Numbered from the stretch's first letter, positions 10,924 through 18,505 are shown. The stretch: DNA of 36,789 nt from Rhodospirillaceae bacterium (GCA_009693785.1 SHWP01000035.1:1-36789); one strand, 5' to 3'. The notes: generated from the letters alone by a model not told the origin. A program made the numbers and translations.

Positions 10924-11490
10924 ATGAGAGTTGCAAAAATCATCGCAGCAGTATGTGCCGCCACAGGCTTGTGGTGCGCATCGGTCCAGGCCGCCGATAC
11001 CAACGACAAACTTCAAGCCGATATCATCGGCGTTCTCAACGACATGGCGGGGCGCTGGGCCGCCAACACCTGGACAACCATTCCCAATGATCTGTGGGAC
11101 AAGACCGAGCCCATGCCGATGTACTTAGCCGAGGAGCAAGCCGGTTGGCTGGTGGGCTGGGAGCAAGTGAATGGCTACTTCGACCCTAAACGCGCGGGCT
11201 TTATGCAAGCGGCCAACTACGAAGCCTCGAATGTTCAAGCCCGCTTGATTGCGCCCGACTTGGCCGTGGCCACCTGGAGCATCTATTGGCAAATGAAATT
11301 GCGCCCCACCGAAGCCATTGGCGAAAAGCTGCGCGCCAGCGGCATTTTCCGCAAAACCGTCGCCGGTTGGAAATTCATTCACTATGCCGAATCACCCAAG
11401 TCGCCCTCGGTGTATATCGAGGAGCTTTATCACGGCCAGGTCTCGCCAGATTTCCGCAAACGGGTCGAGGAGTTGAAGGCGAAGAAGTAG
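10924..11490 (+). CDS. Secreted NTF2-like (SnoaL-type) protein
   Basis: 188 residues with a signal peptide (about 1-23, ending VQAA). The mature part has the pattern of an NTF2/SnoaL-like cone: an N-terminal helix (DKLQADIIGVLNDMAGRW), a middle segment with MYLAEEQAGWLVGWEQVNGYF, and beta strands ARLIAPDLAVATWSIYWQMK and GIFRKTVAGWKFIHYAESP. Such domains bind small hydrophobic ligands or act as cyclases/isomerases, or have no catalysis. GGGGGAAC precedes the ATG. It follows the membrane hydrolase closely. The fold is assigned from motif pattern only; function unknown. Confidence 0.7.
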   Translation: MRVAKIIAAVCAATGLWCASVQAADTNDKLQADIIGVLNDMAGRWAANTWTTIPNDLWDKTEPMPMYLAEEQAGWLVGWEQVNGYFDPKRAGFMQAANYEASNVQARLIAPDLAVATWSIYWQMKLRPTEAIGEKLRASGIFRKTVAGWKFIHYAESPKSPSVYIEELYHGQVSPDFRKRVEELKAKK

Positions 11491-11505
11491 CCGGGCAGCC
11501 TTCGC

Positions 11506-11534
11506 TTGACTTCCCGCGATTCTGTAATTACATT
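11506..11534 (+). promoter_or_regulatory. Promoter of the BrnT/BrnA operon
   Basis: TTGACT (11506-11511), a 17-base spacer and TACATT (11529-11534) form a good sigma-70 promoter. The -10 box overlaps the first palindrome. Predicted start near 11541, only about 14 bases before the toxin ATG, and no Shine-Dalgarno is visible. Confidence 0.6.
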
Positions 11535-11550
11535 TTTGTAACTATAGTTA
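11523..11550. promoter_or_regulatory. Two palindromic operators for BrnTA autoregulation
   Basis: TGTAATTACA (11523-11532) and TAACTATAGTTA (11539-11550) are both perfect palindromes, centred 17 bases apart. They cover the -10 box and the predicted start site of the toxin-antitoxin operon. BrnA antitoxins are known to repress their own promoter, so these are the natural binding sites. Confidence 0.6.
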
Positions 11551-11554
11551 TAGC

Positions 11555-11842
11555 ATGACACATTGGACGTGGGATCCGGCAAAGAATCGGGCGAACCGGC
11601 GTAAACACCGTCTGAGCTTTGAAAATGCCAAGCGCGTCTTCGACGATCCACTCGCGCTTTCAAGGCTCGATACGGGCTCACGCGAGGAACGCTGGCTAAC
11701 CCTTGGTTTAATAGAGGGGGTCGCGGTAATCGTGATCCACACATGGAACGAGACCGCGGACAACGCGGCAACTGGACGAATCATCAGCGCAAGAAAGGCA
11801 ACCAAAAGTGAAATCAAAGCCTATCAAGACGGCGCGTTCTAA
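11555..11842 (+). CDS. brnT: BrnT-type ribonuclease toxin
   Basis: Type II toxin of the BrnT (DUF497) family, a small RelE-fold RNase that slows translation. The 95-residue length is normal. The family hallmarks are visible: FxWDPAK-like start WTWDPAKNRANRRKHRLSFE, VFDDPLAL, EERWLTLGL, and the C-terminal GRIISARKATKSE block that carries conserved Arg/Ser residues. The gene order toxin-then-antitoxin and a 35-base overlap with brnA are classic for this system. No ribosome site is seen upstream; the promoter and operators lie immediately before the gene. The gene is intact. It may stabilise this accessory region. Confidence 0.92.
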   Translation: MTHWTWDPAKNRANRRKHRLSFENAKRVFDDPLALSRLDTGSREERWLTLGLIEGVAVIVIHTWNETADNAATGRIISARKATKSEIKAYQDGAF

Positions 11843-12116
11843 GCCGGTAAAACGTGCGCCGCGCGATGAAATGAAGGCATTGGCCGCCTTGCGCGATGAT
11901 GAAATTGACACCCGCGACATAACCGAAATCGTGGATTGGTCGGGGGCAAAACGCGGGCTGTTCTACCGCCCCATCAAACAGCAACTGACATTACGCATCG
12001 ATTCAGATGTGGTGGCGTGGTTCAAACACAAAGCCAGGGATGGGCGCGGTTACCAGACCGGAATCAACCGCGCCTTGCGCGAGTATGTGGCTGGGCGCGA
12101 GAGAAAGCGGGCGTAG
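11808..12116 (+). CDS. brnA: BrnA-type antitoxin
   Basis: Antitoxin partner of BrnT and probable autorepressor, 102 residues. The N-terminal part is basic (MKSKPIKTARSKPVKR), followed by the conserved BrnA block LRDDEIDTRDITEIVDWSGAKRG in pieces, FYRPIKQQLTLRID, and a ribbon-helix-helix-like C-terminal end (DVVAWFKHKARDGRGYQTGINRALREYV in pieces) that binds DNA. It overlaps the toxin gene by 35 bases, which couples their translation. Confidence 0.92.
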   Translation: MKSKPIKTARSKPVKRAPRDEMKALAALRDDEIDTRDITEIVDWSGAKRGLFYRPIKQQLTLRIDSDVVAWFKHKARDGRGYQTGINRALREYVAGRERKRA

Positions 12117-12251
12117 ATAGAATCAGTCCTGCCCTCCATTCTAAACCCTGGATTGAGATGGAAAGGTTCGGTTAAACTTCGCCGGGGCATGTTGCCGCAA
12201 CCCGCTCATGCATCCGACGAGTAGTTTGAAACAGTGGGACGAGGCACAGCG

Positions 12252-13530
12252 ATGAACCGCAAATGGGGCGACGACGATGACGATCCCAAAAAGCCAACGG
12301 CAAAACCTGTTCCCCGCCGCTCGGCGCTGAAAACCGGCGGCATCGCGGCGGCTGGGTTGGTCGGCTTGGCCGCAGCCGGGATTGGCTACCGTGCCAATCA
12401 AACCGGTGCGCTGAAAAGTTTCGGTGACGGCCCAGGCTTCGAGCCCGTCCAGGCCTGGCAAGAGCAATTAGACAACGCGAAAAAGCCCGCCACGCCCCTG
12501 CCCGAGTCTGGCGATGTGCTGGCCGTCGACGCCAAAAGCGTGATCGCAGCCGGGCTACTGGCGGCCAGCCCGCACAACTCGCAGCCCTGGCGCTTTGTTG
12601 TGCGTGAGCGCGTGATTGATGTGTTCGCCGATGAGGCGCGCAACCTCGGCGTGGTCGATCCGCGCCGGCGCGAAATGACCATCGGGTTGGGGTGCTGCAT
12701 CGAAAACGTGTTGATCGGCGCCAGTGCCGTTGGCGTAACGCCGCTGCTGGATCTTCTGCCCGACGGCGTAGATGGAAAGGCCCTGGCCCGCATCACTCTT
12801 TACAGCCGGGCGGCGCAGCGTCACCAAAGAAGCCCAAGCCCTGGGCGCGCGGCACACCAATCGCGGCCCTTATATTCGCGAACGCGAGGTCGACAGCAAA
12901 GTCATCGATAGTTTCAACGGACTGATCACCTCGTCCCTGACCAAGCTTGTCTGGCTGAATGCCAACACGGATGCGGGCAAGCGCTTTGCCGGGGCCACTG
13001 TGAAAGCCACGGCCGATTTCATCGCCGACGAGGAGATGGTTGCGGCCTCTAACGCGTGGTTCCGGTTTAGCGGCACCAATCACCGCGACGGGCTGACATT
13101 GGCCAGTGTTGGCTTATCACCGCTCAAGACACGCTTTGCCATGATGTTGCCCCCGAAACTGATCGGCGACCCGCATAAAGCTTGGTTTGAGATGACGCGC
13201 GATGTGCACGTGGCCACGGCCCCGTTGTTCGGGTTGATCGCCGTTCCGTCGCTGGCTGACCGCGCGGCACTCATCGAAGCCGGGCGGCTCTGGCAACGCA
13301 TGCATGTGCAAGCCACTGTGTTTGGCCTTGCGGTGCAACCCCTCAATCAGCTGATGGAAATGGTTGACCGCGATCAAGCATTGAAACACCCCTCGGAGGC
13401 GGAGAAAGCATTGAATAGCCTATCGGCCATCGGCAGCGATGTGTTCGCGTTTGCCTTCCGCATGGGCCACAGCCGGTTCATCACCAACCCCAGCCCCCGG
13501 CGTGGCATTGATGAGGTGCTGGGCAGCTAG
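12252..13530 (+). pseudogene. Frameshifted Tat-leader nitroreductase-like gene
   Basis: One nitroreductase-family (Acg/TM1586-like flavin) gene is split over two frames. The first part starts at the ATG at 12252 (GAGG upstream) with an acidic run, a Tat leader PRRSALKTGG and hydrophobic stretch to about residue 46, then the FMN-binding signature SPHNSQPWRF (106-115) and IGLGCCIENV. It runs out of homologous sequence after ARITLYS and reads to a stop at 12909-12911. The second part continues in the next frame from about VTKEAQALGARHTNRGPY to the stop at 13530, with the late AVQPLNQLMEM segment. Skipping one base between about 12808 and 12827 restores the full protein. Either a real one-base insertion (or two-base loss) or a read error. 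Confidence 0.75.
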
Positions 13531-13552
13531 CTGCCCGCCCGACGGGCGGGCA
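13521..13552. terminator. Overlapping GC palindromes at the gene end
   Basis: GGGCAGCTAGCTGCCC (13521-13536) is a perfect palindrome containing the TAG stop. TGCCCGCCC (13532-13540) pairs with GGGCGGGCA (13544-13552). The two hairpins exclude each other. No T-run follows, so termination would be weak or Rho-assisted. Confidence 0.4.
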
Positions 13553-13649
13553 CGGGGTGAATCCAGGCGTTGGGCAGTTGCGGCAAGGTTTCGTGCGCCC
13601 TGCCCGATAGCCTATCATCAGGCCATCTGTTTCACCGGGAGAAACCACC

Positions 13650-14471
13650 ATGACCGACACCGCCCACCTCACCCGCCGTAGCGCTGTTGCAGCCGCAAGC
13701 GCTTTGGCCGCTGCCTCGGCACTACGCCAAACCGCGCAAGCCGCCGACGCTATGACAGTGTTGATCACCGGCTCGAACCGCGGCATCGGCCTGGAATTCG
13801 CCAAGCAGTACGCCGCCAAGGGCTGGAACGTGATCGCCACCACGCGCAGCCCCGACAAGGCCGAGGAATTGAAAAAAGTCGCGAGCGCCAACAAAAATGT
13901 GGTCATCGAACAACTCGATGTTGCTGACAATGGCTCGGTCGATGCACTGGCGGCGAAGTACAAAGGCAAACCAATCGATGTGCTGCTCAATAACGCTGGC
14001 ATCAGCGGCGATTTCATGAACCCGAAGCCGCAAGCCTTCGGCACGCTCGATCACAACCAGCGCGATGACTTCATGCACACCAACGCCTTAGGCCCGCTGA
14101 AAGTGACCGAGGCATTTTATGAAAACGTGAAACTCGGCAAGGGCAAGAAGATTGTCGCGCTCACGTCATTGGCGGGATCGTTTGGCACCAAGTTCGGCGG
14201 CGGCATTCCCGGTGGCTATTGGTATAAAATCAGCAAGGCCACGCTTAATGCCGCGATGGTCAATGTCTCGATGGATGCGATTAAGGATGGCATCATCGTC
14301 ACGTTGCTCTCGCCTGGCCAAGTGCGCGTGGAAAAGATCGCCAACGCCAAAATTCCGGGCATGATCGAGCCGTTGGAAAGCATTTCGGGCATGATCAAGG
14401 TGATTGACGGCCTAAAACCTGAAGATGCCGGGAAGCTGTTGCGCTATAGTGGCGAGCCACAGCCGTTATAG
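13650..14471 (+). CDS. Short-chain dehydrogenase with twin-arginine leader
   Basis: NAD(P)-dependent short-chain dehydrogenase/reductase of 273 residues. Leader: MTDTAHLTRRSAV then an Ala-rich hydrophobic segment to about residue 33. Catalytic domain: cofactor motif TGSNRGIG (40-47), NNAG (114-117), serine region ALTSLAG and Tyr192/Lys196 in WYKISKA. All catalytic residues are present. A Tat-like leader on an SDR is odd because NAD(P)H is cytoplasmic; the segment may be a membrane anchor or a degenerate signal. GGGAGAAACC precedes the start. The next gene is a paralogue of the same design 36 bases downstream, so both belong to one transcript. Substrate unknown. Confidence 0.88.
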   Translation: MTDTAHLTRRSAVAAASALAAASALRQTAQAADAMTVLITGSNRGIGLEFAKQYAAKGWNVIATTRSPDKAEELKKVASANKNVVIEQLDVADNGSVDALAAKYKGKPIDVLLNNAGISGDFMNPKPQAFGTLDHNQRDDFMHTNALGPLKVTEAFYENVKLGKGKKIVALTSLAGSFGTKFGGGIPGGYWYKISKATLNAAMVNVSMDAIKDGIIVTLLSPGQVRVEKIANAKIPGMIEPLESISGMIKVIDGLKPEDAGKLLRYSGEPQPL

Positions 14472-14507
14472 GCTAGCCGCACCCGCACTCTTTTGGAGGC
14501 CCGCACC

Positions 14508-15323
14508 ATGACCGACGAGATCACACGCCGTCTTGCCTTGGCTTCGACCACAGTTGTCACCACTGTTCTGGGTATGGGTTTTTGGACCGAAGACGCCGCA
14601 GCGCAGACAAGCCCAGCAGCTACAGTATTGGTCACGGGCGCATCACGCGGCATTGGCATTGAATTCGTCAAGCAATATGCCGCGCGTGGTTACAACGTCA
14701 TCGCCACGGCGCGCGATCCGGCCAAGGCCACCGACCTGCAAGCGGTGGCGGCAGCCCACAAAAATGTGAGCGTGGAACGCCTGGACGTGATGGACCACGC
14801 CGGCATCGACGCCCTGGCCGCGAAGCTCAAGGGCACGCCTATCGACATTCTCATCAATAACGCAGGCATTGGTGGTGGTGGCGCGAACCAAGTGTTCGGG
14901 AAGATCAATTTTGCCGTGTTCGACGAGGTGATGAAAACCAATGTCGAGGGGCCGCTGAAGGTGACCGAGGCCTTTGTCGAGCATGTCGCGGCCAGCGCGC
15001 AAAAGAAAATCATGATGGTGTCATCGAGCCAAGGCTCCATCGCCAGCGTGCGCTCGGCCAGTTTGTATTTTTACCGCGCCAGCAAGTCGGCCTTGAATAT
15101 GGTCACGGTGAACCTGGCCAAGGCGGTGAAAGACAGGGGTATCATCGTGGGCATGGTCGCACCCGGCGCCACCGACACCGACTTCATGATCGAAGTGCGC
15201 GGGCGCATTCCATTGGGAAAGCCATCGGAACGCACGGCAGGCATGATCGCGCAGATCGACACCTTCACGATGGAGAAGTCGGGCCAGTTCTTCGAATGGA
15301 ACGGCGAGCAAGTGCCCTGGTGA
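14508..15323 (+). CDS. Short-chain dehydrogenase with twin-arginine leader (paralogue)
   Basis: 271-residue SDR, a tandem paralogue of the preceding gene. The ATG at 14508 follows GGAGG; the in-frame TTG at 14493 is less likely. The leader ITRRLALASTTVV is Tat-like (Arg7-Arg8), followed by TGASRGIG (43-50), NNAG (117-120), SSSQGS and Tyr189/Lys193 in FYRASKSA. It shares with its neighbour IEFVKQYAARGYNVIATAR, EGPLKVTEAF and the short C-terminus typical of cytoplasmic C-factor-like SDRs. A repeat mosaic starts 7 bases after the stop. Confidence 0.88.
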   Translation: MTDEITRRLALASTTVVTTVLGMGFWTEDAAAQTSPAATVLVTGASRGIGIEFVKQYAARGYNVIATARDPAKATDLQAVAAAHKNVSVERLDVMDHAGIDALAAKLKGTPIDILINNAGIGGGGANQVFGKINFAVFDEVMKTNVEGPLKVTEAFVEHVAASAQKKIMMVSSSQGSIASVRSASLYFYRASKSALNMVTVNLAKAVKDRGIIVGMVAPGATDTDFMIEVRGRIPLGKPSERTAGMIAQIDTFTMEKSGQFFEWNGEQVPW

Positions 15324-15329
15324 GGGCTA

Positions 15330-15427
15330 GCGCATCGTGCCGAAAAGTGGACTTCCGGTTTTCGGCACGATGCGCCAACAAATAGATAGAGCGAGCCGCT
15401 CGATTCCGAATTTATGCGGCTTGCTCT
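15330..15427. repeat. Alphaproteobacterial mosaic intergenic repeat
   Basis: Two adjacent inverted repeats. The first has perfect 17-base arms (15330-15346 and 15359-15375) around the loop GTGGACTTCCGG. The second has 12-base arms with one mismatch (15388-15399, AGAGCGAGCCGC; 15416-15427). The ...CCGAAAAGTGG...CCGGTTTTCGG... core resembles the small palindromic intergenic elements abundant in rhizobia-like alphaproteobacteria. It sits between two gene blocks and may also act as a transcription barrier. Confidence 0.7.
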
Positions 15428-15482
15428 AAGGCTGATATGCGTACAGGTTGACCGATCTGCTTGAAAACGATCCCGCCCTGCG

Positions 15483-15555
15483 CCCTCCCTTTTCAAGGGA
15501 GGGAAATAACAGGAAAGGCCACACTCTTCTAATTCCTCCCCCTATAAGGGGGAGG
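15483..15555. repeat. Two short purine/pyrimidine hairpins
   Basis: CCCTCCCTT (15483-15491) pairs with AAGGGAGGG (15495-15503). CCTCCCCCT (15535-15543) pairs with AGGGGGAGG (15547-15555), followed by GAAGGAGGGGG. They look like miniature dispersed palindromes. Together with the element upstream they fill the whole gap between the SDR and the TIGR02444 gene; no small gene is seen there. Confidence 0.6.
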
Positions 15556-15613
15556 TGAAGGAGGGGGTCGTTCGCGAGACCAATAGGCGAGTTAAAGTCT
15601 TCGAGACTTGGTA

Positions 15614-16195
15614 TTACCCAAACACCGATTGCAGCAAGCAGATGACGTGGGTTTGGCCCAAGGGGTCGAGCTTCACGCCGGTGGCCGAGAAATAAACATT
15701 GAGATTGTTTTGCGCATCCTGGCGCTGCTCGGTGGCCGAGCGCTGCTCGTCGATCACTTCGTTTTCCACCACCAGGCTGTACATGGCCAGCATTTGCAAT
15801 TGCTCCATATCAAGCTCGGATTGCTTGATGCGGTCGCGCAAGGCATTGGCCGCGTCAAGTTCGGCCGGGGCCATGGTGGTGTTGACGATGAAATCCTTGA
15901 AGTTCAAGCGGCAGGTGCGCAACGGCTCAACGAACGAGCGCTGCCAATCGCGCGACAGCTTGATGGCCGCGCCCAAATAACGCGCCAAGTACCCGCCGGG
16001 CGTGCCGCGTTGGGCCAACCACAGGCAGAACATGATCATCAGCACATCGGCGCCCAAGCGGTTTTGCAGCGCAAGACATGCCTTTTCCACATCGGGCTCG
16101 TCATAAGCCCACAGCGCAAAGTCCCACAGGGGATTGCCTTTGCCGATGGTTGTTTTTTTTGCGTCGGTCATGGGTGCGGTGCTGACAAAATTCAT
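15614..16195 (-). CDS. TIGR02444-type (DUF2390) protein
   Basis: 193-residue helical protein matching the pattern of the TIGR02444 family: GNPLWDFALWAYDEPDVEKACLALQ in pieces, NRLGADVLMIMFCLWLAQRG, and WQRSFVEPLRTCR. The family is widespread in proteobacteria and has no settled function. The start ATG at 16195 overlaps the UbiX stop in an ATGA arrangement (16192-16195), so translation is coupled to UbiX; an internal ATG at 16171 is possible. Late residues are acidic and Gln-rich (NEVIDEQRSATEQRQDAQ). Coupling to a flavin prenyltransferase is unusual and may hint at a role with the decarboxylase system, but could be chance. Confidence 0.8.
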   Translation of the reverse strand: MNFVSTAPMTDAKKTTIGKGNPLWDFALWAYDEPDVEKACLALQNRLGADVLMIMFCLWLAQRGTPGGYLARYLGAAIKLSRDWQRSFVEPLRTCRLNFKDFIVNTTMAPAELDAANALRDRIKQSELDMEQLQMLAMYSLVVENEVIDEQRSATEQRQDAQNNLNVYFSATGVKLDPLGQTHVICLLQSVFG

Positions 16196-16848
16196 TTTGG
16201 CCTACTGCTTTTTTTTGTTGGTCTTGTTTTGTTATCTTGTCCTGGACGAGCCCGCCTGGTCTTGCCGCCGGCTGACTCGCCCCATCGCTTCACCAAGCCG
16301 AGATCAATATCGAACAAATCGAGGGCGCGGCCAACGGTGTGGTCGATGATTTCATTGACGGATGTCGGCAAGGTATAAAATCCTGGCACCGGCGGGGCGA
16401 CAATCGCGCCCATCTCGGAGACCGCTGTCAATGTGCGCAAATGGCCGACATGCAGCGGAGATTCGCGCACCATCAGCACCAAGCGCTTGCGTTCTTTCAG
16501 CACGACGTCGGCCGCACGCGTCAGCAACGATGAGGTCACACCCGAAGCGATTTCCGAAACGGTGCGGATGGAGCAAGGTGCGATGATCATGCCAAAGGTC
16601 TTGAACGAGCCTGAGGCGATGGCAGCGCCGATGTCAGAGTTATTATAGGTCACGCTCGCCAATGCCTTGACGTCGCGGACTTTGAGTTTGGTTTCATAAG
16701 CCAGCGTGACTTCGGCGGACTTGGAAATGACCAAATGGGTTTCGATGTCCGTGGCGCGCAGCGCTTCTAATAGGCGGATGCCATAAACAATGCCCGACGC
16801 GCCGCTTAGGCCGACGATCAAACGCTTCGGGGTTGAATTTGATGCCAT
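16192..16848 (-). CDS. UbiX-family flavin prenyltransferase
   Basis: Makes prenylated FMN, the cofactor of UbiD decarboxylases, from FMN and dimethylallyl (pyro)phosphate. The hallmarks are present: GLSGASGIVYG near the N-terminus (flavin phosphate loop), MIIAPCSIRTVSEIASG, LVLMVRESPLHVGHLRTL and PPVPGFYTLP. The ATG at 16848 is chosen over the preceding TTG at 16851. The product is 218 residues, longer than typical (about 190-200) because of a Lys/Arg-rich C-terminal tail of about 27 residues encoded just before the overlap with the next gene. It is divergent from the UbiD gene 241 bases away, the usual partner, so it most likely serves this locus rather than only ubiquinone synthesis. Confidence 0.93.
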   Translation of the reverse strand: MASNSTPKRLIVGLSGASGIVYGIRLLEALRATDIETHLVISKSAEVTLAYETKLKVRDVKALASVTYNNSDIGAAIASGSFKTFGMIIAPCSIRTVSEIASGVTSSLLTRAADVVLKERKRLVLMVRESPLHVGHLRTLTAVSEMGAIVAPPVPGFYTLPTSVNEIIDHTVGRALDLFDIDLGLVKRWGESAGGKTRRARPGQDNKTRPTKKSSRPK

Positions 16849-16995
16849 CAATAAACTCAGAGAGTTTGGTATTTCAGAGGTTACACGCGTTAGGAGAACA
16901 ACCTATCGCGGCTCGCCACTATTGACCATGCCATAGCTAGAGTTGCTGCATGGTTAACCTTTGGCCATGGCGACCGACGGACGTCGCCTTAAGGG

Positions 16996-17025
16996 TTGAC
17001 CAAAACATAATGGTATATTTATATA
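16996..17025 (+). promoter_or_regulatory. Promoter and operator candidate for the UbiD operon
   Basis: TTGACC (16996-17001), an 18-base spacer and TATATA (17020-17025) form a possible promoter. The -10 region is embedded in TATAT-TT-ATATA (17014-17025), an inverted repeat flanked by G and C (GGTATATT...ATAAC). A GntR/HutC dimer, such as the one encoded downstream, would bind a site of this kind. Both assignments are tentative. Confidence 0.35.
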
Positions 17026-17089
17026 ACAATTGAAGAAATTGATTCGGTAAGCGGCTCGCTCAGCCAAGAAAGCCGCCAGGGAGAGGGCT

Positions 17090-18505
17090 ATACGCGATCT
17101 TCGCACATACCTCGCGGCTGAAAAGTCTTCGGTGTTCCGGCCCGCGCAAGCCATCTCGACCGTGCACGAGATCACGGCGCTGCAATATGCGCTGGAGAAG
17201 CAAGGCCGCCGCCCCATCGTGCTGATCGAAAAGCCCGTCATGGCCAACGGCAAGGTCAGCGATATTCCGGTGGTGTGCAATCTCACCGCCAGCCGCGCGC
17301 TGGTGGCCAAGGCGCTGGGCATCAACGATCACCGCTCGGCCGCACCGATCTACGCCAAAAAAACCGGCAACCCCATCTCGCCAAAAATTGTCAGCGCCAA
17401 AGATGCGCCGGTGCAAGAGATCGTGCTTGAGGGCGCCAGCGTCGACCTTGGAATTATTCCAGCACTCAAGCAGCACAACTTCGATCCAGGCGCGTATCTC
17501 ACCGCGGCGCATGCGACTACCTACGACCCCGACACCGGCGTAGACAACACCGCCATTCAGCGCTGCTGGGTCAAGGGCAAGTCGCGGATGAGCTACTACC
17601 CCTATCCGGCCTCGCACAACAATCGCAACATGCGCAAGTTCTGGGCCAAGGGGCAAAACTGCCCCGTTGTGTTCTGGATCGGCCATCACCCCGCCGTGCT
17701 GATGGGCACGCAGGCGAAGTTGGGCTACCCCGAAAGTCATTGGTCGGCCTGCGGCGGGTTGATCGGCGAGCCGTTGCGCCTGGTGCCCAGCCGCACCTTC
17801 GGCGATAAAATCATGGTGCCAGCCGATGCGGAAATTGTAATCGAGGGTTATGCACCCAAGGATGTGCTCGAAGCCGATGGCCCCTTTGGCGAGTACACGG
17901 GTTACTCGGGCCCGCAAGTGGCAGCCCCGGTGTTCGATGTGACGTGCATCACCATGCGCAAGAATGCGATCTACCACGATTATGGCTCGGGCCTCACCGA
18001 CATGCTGGTGCCCGACAACATGGCGATGGAAGGCAAAGTGTATGGCTTGGTCAAAGCCGTGGCCCCCAGCCTGACGAATGTGCACGTGCCCGCCCAAGGC
18101 CGCCGCTTTCATGCCTACATGCAATTCTCAAAGCCAGGCCCTGGCGAAGTGCGTGACGGCCTGACTGCAGCACTGGCCTATCGGCGTTTGAAAATGGTAA
18201 TCGCGGTCGATGACGACATCGACCTGTTCGATGACTCCGAGATGATGTTCGCACTGGCCACGCGCGTGCAATGGAGCCGCGATAGTTTCACGATCGACGG
18301 CCTCTCGGGCTCGCTGCTGGATCCCTCGACGGCGGCGGGTGCGAAAACCCTTTCGAAAATGGCGATTGATGCGACCTTCCCCCTGCCCCCCTCGCCCGGT
18401 GCGCCTAGCCCCGTGCCGCCGCGCTCGACGGTGCCAACATCAGCCATGGCCGCGGCTGCAAAGATTCTTGAAGGCGCGGATATGTCAGCGTGGCCGACGC
18501 TATGA
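17090..18505 (+). CDS. UbiD-family prenyl-FMN decarboxylase
   Basis: Reversible decarboxylase of aromatic, heteroaromatic or unsaturated acids using prenylated FMN. Family features: RPAQAISTVHEITALQYALE at the N-terminus, the Arg-containing IQRCWVKGKSRM segment, HHPAVLMGTQ, and the catalytic block EADGPFGEYTGYSG with two glutamates. Conserved N-terminal sequence IRDLRTYLAAEKSSVFRP begins at an ATA codon (17090) placed 6 bases after GGGAG. The first ordinary start is GTG at 17132, which would cut this segment and has no ribosome site; there is no ATG, GTG or TTG between the stop at 17048 and 17132. From ATA the length is 471 residues. The stop overlaps the zinc-ribbon gene (ATGA). The substrate is unknown; a phenolic or heterocyclic acid is likely. 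Confidence 0.9.
   Translation: MRDLRTYLAAEKSSVFRPAQAISTVHEITALQYALEKQGRRPIVLIEKPVMANGKVSDIPVVCNLTASRALVAKALGINDHRSAAPIYAKKTGNPISPKIVSAKDAPVQEIVLEGASVDLGIIPALKQHNFDPGAYLTAAHATTYDPDTGVDNTAIQRCWVKGKSRMSYYPYPASHNNRNMRKFWAKGQNCPVVFWIGHHPAVLMGTQAKLGYPESHWSACGGLIGEPLRLVPSRTFGDKIMVPADAEIVIEGYAPKDVLEADGPFGEYTGYSGPQVAAPVFDVTCITMRKNAIYHDYGSGLTDMLVPDNMAMEGKVYGLVKAVAPSLTNVHVPAQGRRFHAYMQFSKPGPGEVRDGLTAALAYRRLKMVIAVDDDIDLFDDSEMMFALATRVQWSRDSFTIDGLSGSLLDPSTAAGAKTLSKMAIDATFPLPPSPGAPSPVPPRSTVPTSAMAAAAKILEGADMSAWPTL

Noticed and set aside
13521..13552. Strong Rho-independent terminator after the nitroreductase-like gene
   Set aside because: The hairpins are real but no T-run follows, so it is kept only as a weak terminator candidate.
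15483..15555. Possible CRISPR or tandem repeat array in the 15.3-15.6 kb gap
   Set aside because: The units differ in sequence and are isolated hairpins; there are no regularly spaced identical repeats.
15608..16378. Plus-strand frame of 256 codons opposite TIGR02444 and UbiX
   Set aside because: Gln/His/Gly-rich antisense translation; the minus-strand proteins match families.
17060..18124. Long minus-strand frame of 354 codons opposite UbiD
   Set aside because: His/Gly/Ala/Arg-rich antisense shadow of a high-GC gene; the plus-strand UbiD motifs are unambiguous.
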